Below, one piece after another: positions 53,031 through 64,000 of a stretch of 64,000 bases of DNA. The stretch is from Omphiscola glabra. Taxonomy: Eukaryota > Mollusca > Gastropoda > Lymnaeidae. The number at the start of each line of letters is the position of its first letter. Within the stretch, counting starts at the first letter, position 1. Both the position numbers and the translations under genes were made by a program. The stretch is taken from the NCBI GenBank assembly GCA_964017045.1, contig OZ024809.1:2356001-2420000 (forward strand). Direction: 5' to 3'. Below the pieces are notes generated by a model. That model worked only from the letters and a program-made list of their open reading frames with translations, ran no database searches and was not told where the DNA came from.

Positions 53031-55425
53031 ATTTTGGACTATAAAACCAAAACATAAAAAAAGTTAATAGCACTTCACTTTCACAAATTACAACAAGACC
53101 CTAGGCTATGGCCTTAAGTTTAATTTAACTAAAAATAAGCTAGTTCTGACTAAAAGACAAGTACAGGACAGTTTAAATTTAAAAACTAGATCTACCAGTC
53201 AGTAGGCTATATAATAATAAAAGTAAAGTTGATCTTTGGCGAAACTCCCTTTAAATTGAGGACTGCATTCATTCAAGCTGTGTAAATAAAATAGTAGAAC
53301 AAGCTATGTTGAAGCTTAAATCAATAGACAGGACAACAAGATATAATATAAACGTGTCAGGCAGCATTTATTGGAGCCTTCTTCAGCGAATGAAAATACA
53401 AGAAACAGTACAGTACTGAACTGTACAGAAAACAGAAAAAAAACTTTGGTGAGATTGATATCCTTTAGTATTTAGTTTGTTGTTGCCGGAATTGTGAGTC
53501 TTTTAAGTGACGATTTTACCCTATTTAAAATTGTATTTAAAATCATAAACATAAGCGTAAAAATTATTTGCGTAAAGCTTACATTAATAGAGTTTTACCA
53601 TATTTGTCTACATGTCAGAAGTTTTGTTAGGTAATTAATATATTCGATTTTCTGTTTTCGTTTCACTTCCTGGTTATTTATTTCCGGTTGGATTATTCCC
53701 CCGGAATATGGGTGTGCTTCCTTTAATTCCTTGAATGATTCGTTTTCAAAATTTTCCATACATTATCCCTATTTTCAAAGATTGATAGTTTTTCACTGCA
53801 GATAAAATGATTACTAAAAGTAAGACTATTAAAATGTAGGAATTAATTCTCTTTTAATTATAAAAATTAAAATTTTAAAAGAATCTTTCAATGTAATAAA
53901 GACCTACCCCCCCCCCCTCCCCAATACGCATATCGCGTCGGTAAACTTAGCAACTAAAGAATGTGGTGTTATTAGCGAAGCATTGCTCTCAATCTAAGGG
54001 CACGTTTGCCGTGTAGATAATACAGTACTGTAATGAAATAAGAAGTAGATGGCTTGTGAAAACAGTGGCAAAGCTGGGATTAGTGCCGCCCGGGACGGGC
54101 CCAGATTTTTTTGCCATCTTCAACGAAAAAATATCATTAATTGGCCAAAAATTGCACCCCCCCCCCCAATATAAAGTACACAATAAGTTGCTGAATCATT
54201 TCATGTGATAGTGTTACCGTGCAGACTATCTAATTATAAAAGTCCATCTGGATGATACTTATAAACATTTTTATAATGCCTTTATCAGCTCTCTTCTCTT
54301 TATAAAAACGTAACGTGATTCTGTTTTGTAGTTCAATGATGCTATATTATTATGGTCATAATATTTTTACACAATATTGTAAGTACCGATAACTGTAAAT
54401 GCAACTGAAGTATACATATTTTAAAATATTTTAATCCCTAATTATGGCTAATTATAGCGCTTCCCACCCGAAAGTCTTAAATGCCCCTTCAAAATAGTCT
54501 GAAAGAAATTCCGAATTCAAGTATGCGCTAAAATGGATCCCTGTATTTTGAAATTGCCTCAGAGTCTTCAACACCATCTGCACTCCTCCTCCCTCGCCCT
54601 GATCAGTGTGGCAGTATGGGGTTGAATCTAAGTGTTTGCCAAATGATTACTCTGGGGCGCGCCACAACTGAAATGAATTCAGTTTATGTTTGACACTGGG
54701 TACCACAATGCCTCCCTTGGACTTAAAAAAACAACTTATTCCCCTGATTAATAGAAACAATGAATTTTGCTATACTGAAAAATGGACCTCTTGTTTTTAA
54801 AGTAATCGAACATTTTCTGGGAATGTGTCTCCACAAACCCAACTTTCACGAAACAAACTCTACAGTTATCCGAAAATGCCACCCTCGATAGAATTTAAAA
54901 TTGACACCCCCGCCGGAGGAAATTGTCTGAAAGAAACACTGCTTCTATGTTTCTCACAACCAGAGAGCCAGACTTTTATCAGAGTGGAGGAGTTTCAAAG
55001 GATTCAGTGAGGGAGTTTCTTCATCCTTACTAATTGTTCATGCTATTTTTTAAACTAGATATTTTGTTGCAACATTAATAAAGTACACCATGAACTATAC
55101 CTCTACGCCGGGAAAGTCTGTGCTTTTCATCTGCAGCAGTTGATATAACATTTCAACAAAGGAAGTCGACAAATTTTAGGTCTTCTAATGTACTCGACAA
55201 TCGTACAGGTCCTCCGTGTACTAAAGTATCGTACGATGTCAATTTCGTACGGTATCATGTACTTCGAGCTACATAATTTATGTCCCTGAAAAGATGTATT
55301 CAAATAATGGCATTCCTAAAAAGTTCTATCACTGAAACAGAGAATTTAGAGGAAAAAATGTGCAAGGTTAGATTGTTGTTTACTTTATAAGAAGAAAATG
55401 TCCAAACCTGTATCATTCTAGTTAA
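53031..55425. other. intergenic, no gene seen
   Basis: AT-rich unique sequence. 54063-54180 (CAGTGGCAAAGCTGGG... GCCGCCCGGGACGG) may be a decayed CAGTGGCGTAGC-type MITE end. Confidence 0.45.
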
Positions 55426-55427
55426 CA

Positions 55428-55850
55428 ACTGTACTAGCTTCGGCAACATCTGTACCATCCTCGGCAGAATCTGTACCAGCCTCGCCAACATCTGTACTAG
55501 CCTCGGCAACATCTGTACCAGCCTCACAGACAACTGTACCAGCCTCACAGACAACTGTACTAGCCTCGCCAACACCTGTACTAGCATCGCCAGCACCTGT
55601 ACCAGCCTCGCCAACACCTGTACCAGCCTCGCCAACACCTGTACCAGCCTCGCCAGCACCTGTACCAGCCTCGCCAGCCCCTGAACCAGCCTCGCCAGCC
55701 CCTGTACCAGCCTCGCCAGCCCCTGTACCAGCCTCGCCAGCACCTGTACCAGCCTCGCCAACCCTTGTACCAGCCTCGCCACCCCTTGTACTAGCCTCGC
55801 CAACCCTTGTACCAGCCTCGCCAACCTTTGTACCAGCCTCGCCAACAGCT
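55428..55850. repeat. 21-bp minisatellite, about 20 copies
   Basis: Unit includes GTACCAGCCTCGCCAACACC. Seven codons per unit; the 181-codon minus-strand frame is a by-product. Confidence 0.95.
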
Positions 55851-56004
55851 ATTTATACATGGACGTATTTTGAAAAACAAGGGACGATACACTTGCATGC
55901 ACTATATCAAAGAGACAAGCCAACCCAATGGCGAATCAAAGTTTGTGTCCCATCAGCGGCAATAAAAGTTTACACATGTGATTTTGAAGTGTATTTGGGG
56001 CAGC

Positions 56005-56362
56005 AGACCTAATCACCAGACAGCAGACCCAATCACCAGACAGCAGACCCAATCACCAGACAGCAGACCCAATCACCAGACAGCAGACCCAATCACCCGA
56101 CAGCAGACCCAATCACCAGACAGAAGACCCAATCACCAGACAGAAGACCCAATCACCAGACAGCAGACCCAATCACCAGACAGCAGACCCAATCACCAGA
56201 CAGCAGACCCAATCACCAGACAGAAGACCCAATCACCAGACAGATGACACAATCATCAGGCAGCAGACCCAATCACCAGACAAATGACCCAATCACCAGG
56301 CAGAAGACCCAATCACCAGACAGATGACCCAATCACCAGGCAGCAGACCCAATCACCAGACA
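56005..56362. repeat. 20-bp minisatellite, about 18 copies
   Basis: Unit CAGCAGACCCAATCACCAGA. Confidence 0.96.
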
Positions 56363-56960
56363 ATGTCTTGGTATATAATGTTGTAATGAACCTTATCAAG
56401 TCTGTTAAAAAACAGGTCTGCCAAGTGTTTTTTTTTAAATACCTTTTTTACTGGCTTCAAATGACTCAAAGGTCTTTTAGTAATTGTAATATGTGCCTGT
56501 GGAATCCATTTTTAAAAAAAAGATGTTTTCTAATGAACAAAAGGTTAATAAACTTATCGAAGAAAATAAAAGTGAGGATATGTGTGGTGAATGAGAAATG
56601 ATGCAATTTTAACTGTTGAACGGAGAGACATTTAGAGTTAATACAGTTTCTTGTTTCCAGTTATATGACCGCTACTGGGCAGAACCAAAGCTAATGGTGA
56701 TTTTAGACAGTAAATGGGAGGTCAACCAAATATTGTAGTAAAATGGTACAGTGCCTTCATGGGAGGTGTTGATAAAGTGACCAGTTCATAAATAAAACAG
56801 GATGATAAGGTTTTGGGGGGGGGGGGGGCTGGAATAAGGTTAAGTTAAAGGAAATATGGGAAACAAAGTAGGGCAAAACCTTTTTGTTAATGGGAACTTT
56901 CGAACACATGGGGGATTATACACCACCCAGGGCGCCTTCCTGAATTTTAAACACGGTGCA
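56363..56960. other. intergenic, no gene seen
   Basis: AT-rich with a G run at about 56814-56828. Confidence 0.5.
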
Positions 56961-56961
56961 G

Positions 56962-57457
56962 TATATAGATGATGGTATTGGGGTCCCCATTAATGACGGT
57001 GTTGGGGTCACCATTGATGATGGTTTTGGGGTCACCATTGATGATGGTATTGGGGTCACCATTGATGATGGTATTGGGTCACCATTGATGATGGTATTGG
57101 GGTCACCATTGATGATGGTATTGGGGTCACCATTGATGATGGTTTTGGGGTCACCATTGATGATGGTATTGGGTCACCATTGATGATGGTATTGGGGTCA
57201 CCATTGATGATGGTATTGGGGTCACCATTGATGATGGTATTAGGGTCACCATTGATGATGGTATTGGGGTCACCATTGATGATGGTATTGGGGTCACCAT
57301 TGATGATGGTATTGGGGTCACCATTGATGATGGTATTGGGGTCACCATTGATGATGGTATTGGGGTCACCATTGATGATGGTATTGGGGTCACCATTGAT
57401 GACGGTATTGGGGTCACCATTGATGATGGTATTGGAGTCACCATTGATGATGGTATT
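56962..57457. repeat. 24-bp minisatellite, about 20 copies
   Basis: Unit includes GATGATGGTATTGGGGTCAC. Confidence 0.96.
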
Positions 57458-57959
57458 TTGTTGATACTGTCTAGGTAAAAAGCTCTATTCTCTTATAGGA
57501 GAGTATCAAAGAAAATCTTAATATACCGAAGATGTACTAACTAACGCACATATTCTGGTGAAGGTCTGAGATTACTTTCTTATGACCCAGGCTAGTAAAT
57601 TGGCAACCACCGAAGATGTACTAAAGTTGCCTAATCACTACCTCCTAATTGATTTCACACAGGGACTTATTCAAGCATTAGGTGGATTTACCTCCTATTT
57701 TTGAGTAGCCACAAATGTAATTTCCCTGCATGTCAAAAGAATAAAGTATATCAAAATTATAACAATGCTATTTACATGTAGGCGTATTTTGGGCAAAATA
57801 AAAACCCAACAAAAAACAACTTGGCTGAATTTTTTTAAATATTTTGCATTTTTAGGAATTAAATCTTAATTTGCTTAGTCCATATCAAAATAAAACTTTA
57901 GCTCTGACGTCTGAACTTTTTAATTTTGTTTTAATTACCTCAACGATTAAAAGGTTTAC

Positions 57960-58268
57960 AGGTAACTCCTCTACGTGACGTATTGATTAATTGTTCTACT
58001 TGACATATTGATCCACAGTTCTACGTGACATATTGATTCAGTGTTCTACGTGACATATCGATCAAGTGTTCTACGTGACATATCGATCAAGTGTTCTACG
58101 TGACATATCGACCCAGTCTTCTACGTGACATATTGATCGAATTTTCTACGTGACATATTGATTCAGTGTTCTACGTGACACATTTATTCAGTGTTCTACG
58201 TGACACACTGATCAAGTGTGCTACGTGACATATTGATTCACTGTTCTACGTGACATATTGATTCAGCG
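57960..58268. repeat. 25-bp minisatellite, about 12 copies
   Basis: Unit includes CTACGTGACATATTGATTCA. Confidence 0.94.
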
Positions 58269-59320
58269 GAACGATTAAAATGTAAATTGTGTTGTTATTG
58301 TGCATTGATGACATGATCTCAACTGGGACGCCAATTAGTCTAATATAGGCTGACTTTGGATTACTTTTAGAAGATTAGGTAAGGAGAGAAGACTAGTTTG
58401 CAAAAAGACCATTTAGTGAGTTGGCTGAGAGTTACTGTTTCGATGGGTTGGTGGCGATGTTGGAAGGGTTTGAGGGTGTCATTTCAACATTTATTTAGAC
58501 AAGGGCTGAAATACTGTATTCCATGATTTGTGTTGGGATATAGCTACTTTACTGAGCAGCGAGGAGCAAGGGAACACACCCCCACCCTTTCTCTCTCATA
58601 AATGCATACAAACTTTTAAAAAAGCCACACATACAATACAATGCATAGAATAAATAATTTATAAATCATAAAATCAATAGCAAATGTATTTCCATTTATC
58701 TCTGCTCTAAGCTGTGGCGTCCAACTCACTCCCCTTTCCTTTCGTTTCTCCAAGACCTACACCGTCTTCTTATTCGTGTGTTTCGGTATCTCTTTTCTTT
58801 TTATACTAGACAATGTCTAATAATGTAAAGTTTAATTTGGGTTTCATTTGTGTATGGCAAGCAATCTCAATTTCTTCGCTTTATTTCCTTCTCTTTATAT
58901 GCTTTTCTTTATTTCCTTCTCTTTTATTTCCTCCTCTTTATTTAATGCTACAATAGCGCCGTTCCAAAAATATTATGATTTCATTAAAATTTGAATCCTC
59001 TCAAAACATTTTTATTTTTAAGGACAGTGCGCAACCCATTAAAAGAATAAATGAACCCTTTACTTGAGTAGTTTTAGCATTGTTTTCACCATTATTTCAC
59101 CACATTTCAATATCCTTTATTCGGTGTGTTGGATATTGACAATGTTGGTCCTACTTTCATCACCAGTGCCACCAAACGTATCCACTTATAAAACATTACA
59201 ATTAATCACCACAGTTATTTATTTTGATTTTGTTCATATATAAAATTTATATAATTTAAAATTGTTCACAATTTTGTACACTATTTATTTGTTCAATAAA
59301 ATTCTGATCCGTGTTCTATA
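58269..59320. other. intergenic, no gene seen
   Basis: AT-rich unique sequence with a CTTTATTTCCTTCTC-rich patch near 58870-58940. Confidence 0.5.
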
Positions 59321-59962
59321 AACTATTGTTCTATACATTTTGATTGGTCAATAAAATGTTCACTATTGGTCAATAAAATGTTCACTATTTTTAAATAAAA
59401 CGCTTATCATTGATCTATAGAAATTAATGTTCATTGTTCTAGATCAAAATTTTCACTATTTATCTATACAATCTTCCTTGCTCTATATCAAAATGTTCAC
59501 TATTGATCTATAACATGTTCCTTGTTCTATATCAAAATGTTCACTATTGATCTATAAAATGTTCGTTGTTCTATATCAAAATGTTCACTATTGATCTATA
59601 AAATGTTCGTTGTTCTATATCAAAATGTTCACTATTGATCTATAAAATGTTCCTTGTTCTATGTCAAAATGTTCACTATTGATCTATAAAATGTGTGTTG
59701 TTCTATATCAAAATGTTCACTATTGATCTATAAAATGTTCGTTGTTCTATATCAAAATGTTCACTATTGATCTATAAAATGTTCATTGTTCTATATCAAA
59801 ATGTTCACTATTGATCTATAAAATGTTCGTTGTTCTATATCAAAATGTTCACTATTGATCTATAAAATGTTCATTGCTCTATATCAAAATGTTCACTATT
59901 GATCTATAAAATGTTCATTGCTCTATATCAAAATGTTCACTATTGATCTATAAAATGTTTAT
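59321..59962. repeat. 44-bp minisatellite, about 11 clear copies
   Basis: Unit includes ATCAAAATGTTCACTATTGA and CTATAAAATGTTC. Runs into the actin 3' end; older, diverged copies on the left. Confidence 0.95.
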
Positions 59963-59963
59963 T
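59958..59963 (-). promoter_or_regulatory. candidate poly(A) signal of actin
   Basis: AATAAA on the minus strand about 30 nt after the stop codon. If used, the 3' UTR is very short and ends at the edge of the 44-bp array. Confidence 0.45.
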
Positions 59964-59993
59964 ATTCAATATAAAATCAATACAGCAGCTTCC

Positions 59994-60525
59994 CTAAAAA
60001 CACTTTCTGTGGACAATGGATGGTCCACTCTCGTCATATTCCTGTTTAGATATCCACATCTGCTGAAACGTGGACAACGAAGAAATGATGGACCCCCCTA
60101 TCCACACGGAGTACTTCCTTTCTGGAGGAGCGATGACCTTCACTTTACTGGTGGGGGGAACCAAGGTCACCAACTCTTTCTGAAATCTGTCCGCTATCCC
60201 AGGATACATGGTCGTCCCCCCTGACAAGACCACGTTGCTGTAGAGGTCGCTTCTGATGTCAATGTCCCCAGCCTGCACCGACTCGTACAGAAGCTCGTGC
60301 ATGCCGGGTGTTTCCTGTCCGATAAAAGATGGCTGGAACAGCACTTCCGGACAGCGGAATCTCTCGTTGCCAATGGTGATGACGGTCCCATCGGGGAGTT
60401 CGTACGACTTCTCAATGCTGGAGGATTTAACGCTTGTGCTCATCTCCACATCGAAATCCATGGCGACATAGCAGAGTTTCTCCTTGATGTCGCGAACAAT
60501 TTCGAGTTCAGAAGTGGTGGTGAAG
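59994..60525 (-). CDS. actin last exon
   Basis: Acceptor CTAG ends at 60526. 532 bp, 177 codons including TAG. Ends [11 protein letters not shown], the standard actin C-terminus. Confidence 0.95.
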
Positions 60526-62520
60526 CTAGAAAGGAGAGCAGGTCAGATCAACACGTTTTCATTAAATAAAAATTGTGGTAATATTAAGCAAAGGCGAATT
60601 CATGAGATGGGGCAACCGGACGTGCCCTTCTACGACAGCGTTTCTCAACCTGTGGGTCGCGACCCCTTTGGTCGTCGAATGACGCTTGCACAGGGGTCGA
60701 ATATGACCATCGGAAAAAACATATTTATGAAGTAGCAAGGAAAATATTTTATGATTAGGGGTCACCACAACATGGGGAACTGTATTAAAGGGTCGCGGCT
60801 TTAGGAAGGTTGAGAACCACTGTTCTACGGGATATTTTGTAGGATATATAACAATATAATTAAATGATAAAATCAACTTTTTTTTTGTTCTTACCACTGT
60901 TGTCTTCGGTAATTTTTTCTGGAATCAACTCAGTTTTTAAAGGTCAATTCCTTATCCCGATCCTGTGCAAGTGGCACTCCAATTTTATCACCACAGGAAG
61001 GGTAAAAATAAAGTGTACTATCCTTTAGGAGTGATCATCCACTAAATGAAAATGTCATGTGAAGGACGTCAGTGCGAGACCTGATGTTAAATCATGTTTC
61101 TATTTAACCAGAAGATACCGGTTCTGACAAGAGTACATATTGAACTGGAGATGTAAGCATAGTTGCGTCATGAAGAAGTCTCGTGAAATTCTTAGAGAAT
61201 ATTTTTTATTGTACTTGCCCTGACCATTGTCCATCTTGCCCTTGTCATTTTTCGTCTATCTTGCCCTAAGCCATGTCCGTCTATCTTGCCCTGACCATTG
61301 TCCATCTATCTGGCACTGACCATTGTCCATCTATCTTGCCATAAACACAGTCCGTCTATCTTGCCCTGACCATTGTCCATCTATCTTGCCCTGACCATTG
61401 TCCATCTATCTTGCCATAAACACAGTCCGTCTATCTTGCCCTGACCATTGTCCGTCTATCTTGCCCTGACCATTGTCCGTCTATCTTGCCCTGACCATTG
61501 CCCGTCTATCTTGACCTGACCATTGTCCGTCTATCTTGCCCTGACCATTGTCCGTTTATGAATTGATTTGGTTCGCATTTAAAAAAAACAACAACAACAG
61601 CAAAAAACGATCTCATGTTTTGTACGCTGCAAGCTGTTCAGATTTTTTGAAGATATTAAATTAGTTTTTAAATATTCAGTCGATTTTAGCCATGTAGACA
61701 AGACACAATCTTCATAATACATGTTGGGTGTTTTCTGTTATGAAAGGACATAGCTATAATATTAAGAAAAGCTTAAAAGATTTTAATATTTTATTGTTAA
61801 TCACAAATAATGATTTTCTATCTTGTATGCATGTATGGCTATAACGTTGTGTTCAATAGACTGTGTTCAATTGCCTGTGCTCAATAGGCTGTGTTCAATA
61901 GGCTGTGTTCAATAGGCTGCGTTCAATAGGATGTGTTCAATAGCCTGTTTTCAATAGGCTGTGTTCAATATGCTGTGTTCAATAGGCTGTGTTCAATAGG
62001 ATGTGTTCAATATGCTGTGTTCAATATGCTGTGTTCAATAGTATTTGTTCAATAGGCTATGTTCAATAGCCTGCGTTCAATAGGATGTGTTCAATAGGCT
62101 ATGTTCAATATCCTGTGTTCAATAAGCGCACAAACACATACAAAAAACTAGAAGTTAGCATTAACTAGTGCGTTATTAAGTGCGTCAGTTGAATCCATGT
62201 TTTGTCACGTGACTACAGTAGACGGGCAGTTCACGAATTGCCCCTGCCATTGTTTGGCGCAATATTTCAAGTGAACAACATAAGTACTAAAGTTAATTGT
62301 AAACTTTGAGAACCATTGACGGTCATCATACTTACGTGTAACCCCTCTCGTTGAGAATTCTTTGAAGATACCGTGTGAGATCCCTTCCTGCCAGGTTGAC
62401 TCGCCTGATGGTGTGGGGGAGGGAGTAGCCCTCGTAGATGGGCACCATGTGGGTGACTCCATCCCCAGAGTCCATGACCACACCAGTGGTGCGTCCCGAG
62501 GCGTATAGGCTGAGAACCGC
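59994..62520 (-). CDS. Divergent actin, 3' part only (two exons; 5' part beyond the window)
   Basis: Cytoskeletal actin, about the last 238 of roughly 376 residues. Exon 62520-62336 starts [20 protein letters not shown] (the DSGDG nucleotide-binding loop). Exon 60525-59994 runs from [20 protein letters not shown] to HRKCF and [16 protein letters not shown] and [14 protein letters not shown] are intact. Divergence sits in surface regions: [13 protein letters not shown], and [20 protein letters not shown] replacing a normally near-invariant stretch. The two exons join in phase across a 1.8-kb intron holding a hAT MITE and two minisatellites. No upstream exon is recognisable in 62521-64000. Because ordinary actins hardly vary, this looks like a lineage-specific or tissue-specific paralogue rather than a main cytoplasmic actin (inference). 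No frameshift or stop is seen in the two exons. Confidence 0.93.
60636..60822. mobile_element. hAT MITE, SPIN-like group, in the actin intron
   Basis: Ends CAGCGTTTCTCAACC and GGTTGAGAACCACTG. Flanks TTCTACGA / TTCTACGG, a 7-of-8 target duplication. 187 bp. Confidence 0.9.
61213..61558. repeat. 25-bp minisatellite, about 13 copies
   Basis: Unit includes TATCTTGCCCTGACCATTGT. Actin intron. Confidence 0.95.
61845..62128. repeat. 14-bp minisatellite, about 19 copies
   Basis: Unit AATAGGCTGTGTTC. Actin intron. Confidence 0.95.
62336..62520 (-). CDS. actin penultimate exon
   Basis: Acceptor CACAG ends at 62521, donor GTAAGT at 62335. Starts at the residue equivalent to Ala138 of beta-actin by motif position; ends inside the codon for the Thr of RGYTF. 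Confidence 0.94.
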
Positions 62521-62689
62521 CTGTGGGGCACATAAGTAGGTCAGGCACCAGCAAACTCATAATTGTGGTAAACTATTTATTTAAGCATTGGCTCTAGCTA
62601 ACTTTAGAGATGCAAAAGCCTCTATCAAATTATTTTTAAAAATTAAATAACATGAGAATCCTAAATGAAATAACATTCTTTTGTCAGTC

Positions 62690-62930
62690 AGGACATTCTA
62701 TTGTCCGTCATGACATTCTATTGTCTGCAATTACATTCTATTATCTATCATGACATTCTATTGTCTGTCACGACATTCTATTGTCTGTCATTTCATTTTA
62801 TTGTCTGTCATGCAATTCTATTGTCTGTATTTCTACATGACATTCTATTGTATGTCATGACATCTATTGTCTGTCATGACATTCTATTGTATGCAATGAC
62901 ATTCTATTGTCTGCAGACGTAGAGTAGTTG
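62690..62930. repeat. 20-bp minisatellite, about 12 copies
   Basis: Unit CATTCTATTGTCTGTCATGA, in the actin intron upstream of the 62520 acceptor. Confidence 0.93.
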
Positions 62931-64000
62931 GTTATACATGACTATAAATAAGTTCCAATAGACAGACAGCAGTTGAAATAATAAAAGGAGTCTGTCTTGT
63001 GGTGAGGAACAGAAAGTATGGACATGTTTTCTTTGTTACAGACAATGATTAGAAGGTAGATAACTTGTTCCTTTTAGCAGAGTCTGACTGCTTTTTATTT
63101 CCCCTACTGTGAAAAGATATCTATTCAATATTGTATAAGGGACAATCTGCTATAAGTACGAACAGTTTATTTTGAGATAAGGACCCGAAAATCCTTCAAA
63201 TCCGAAGATCCTGTTGCTAAAAAAATAACCAAGTACCAACGATTCAATTAGTGTTAGCACCTCAGTGTTGAGTTCTTTATCAGCAGATGTGCGAAGACTC
63301 GTAATCTCCAATACCAAAATGTCAACATAAATAATCTTTCAGCGCTTCTTAATCTCTGTGTCATGGCACTCTATTGAGCCAGTATAACCTGAGTGTCTGG
63401 GAGTGGAACCACAGTTATCTTAGGATACTATTGAAATCGTTCATGGTAATTTGTTTTGTTTTTGTGATTTTTGAATTAATCGAATTAAAAATCCATCCAT
63501 CTAAGCATACTTTTTTTTTTATTTTTAAACCAACACAGACATTTTTGAGAATCCAGTTTAAAACAGTTTGATTGTAACTGTAACTCAAACCAAATCGGCA
63601 AAACACTTTTCCTGGACTCAAGAATGCCATTTCCTAAAAAATTAGAGTGAGGTGCATTGGGACATCCGATTTGGGAGCACTGTCCCATTAGGTCACATGA
63701 CTAGGCCGGGACCCTTGAAACAATGGGAACTCTATTAAAGTGGGTTTATCTTGAACTGCGGCCACGTTCATATACCAGGTATCTCTCCAAAGTCTTTACA
63801 AGGTCTTTTTTGCAGAAACCTTAAGACAGTCGCAAAGTCAGAAGATAAACGGCTGATTGAACTGTCACCATCAATATACAAACATAATAACGTGTGCGCT
63901 GACAAAAGGTTTCGCCAAATAACCTTTCGATTTATACCCCTGACCCACCTGAACACTGACATAGGTATTTTAAGGGATGACCCACCTGAACAATGACATA
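62931..64000. other. actin intron or upstream region
   Basis: No upstream actin exon can be recognised. TGACCCACCTGAAC occurs twice at 63942-63993, probably the edge of another array cut by the window end. Confidence 0.5.

Noticed and set aside
55300..55845. 181-codon minus frame of LARLVQG repeats
   Set aside because: 21-bp minisatellite; the heptad-like peptide is a by-product of unit length.
62205..62560. 108- and 97-codon minus frames over the actin exon
   Set aside because: Wrong frames of a real actin exon; the true frame lacks an internal Met start near its 5' end.

Overview
The window is nuclear DNA from an animal, most likely a gastropod mollusc. The genes are intron-rich with GT-AG splice sites, exons of 43-532 bp are more GC-rich than the AT-rich surroundings, there are no bacterial-style operons, and the repeats include hAT-type MITEs, a piggyBac relic and a tRNA-derived SINE. 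The gastropod assignment is an inference from gene content and repeat style. I could not run a search.

Three protein genes can be read exon by exon. (1) On the + strand, 512-17906: a complete 11-exon SLC1-family (glutamate/neutral amino-acid transporter) gene. The exons join in phase into 507 residues. Several cation- and substrate-site residues are unusual. (2) On the - strand, 48631-25834: a complete 19-exon non-receptor tyrosine kinase of the Shark/HTK16 type (SH2 - ankyrin repeats - SH2 - proline-rich linker - kinase), 788 residues. (3) On the - strand, 62520-59994: the last two exons of a divergent actin whose 5' part lies beyond the right edge. Genes 1 and 2 converge, with about 7.9 kb between their stop codons. 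Nothing in the sequence suggests that the three genes work together.

Most of the rest is tandem repeat. I count more than 50 minisatellite arrays with units of about 9 to 84 bp, nearly every intron carrying its own private family. The largest are a 39/41-bp satellite (about 4700-8975), a 23-bp array (9098-10045), a 13-bp array (10470-11362), an 18-bp satellite inside the kinase gene (30830-33775) and an 84-bp array inside a piggyBac relic (36020-38550). Almost all long ORFs outside the exons are by-products of arrays whose unit length, or a small multiple of it, is divisible by three.

The most interesting pattern is where arrays sit. In at least six introns (SLC1 introns 5 and 10; kinase introns after exons 2, 5, 7 and 17) the repeated unit contains the end of the exon plus the GT splice donor, so the gene carries two to several copies of its own 5' splice site. 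In SLC1 exon 10 the unit is 45 bp and stays open, so each downstream donor would add 15 residues to the last membrane helix, just before the substrate-binding motif. Three further arrays start within about 15 bp of a donor.

Mobile elements include four hAT MITEs with CAGYGGTTCTCAACC-type ends (three with 8-bp target duplications), a separate 187-bp hAT-like MITE nested in one of them, a 412-bp MITE with 28-bp inverted repeats, a piggyBac relic flanked by TTAA, and a tRNA-derived SINE.
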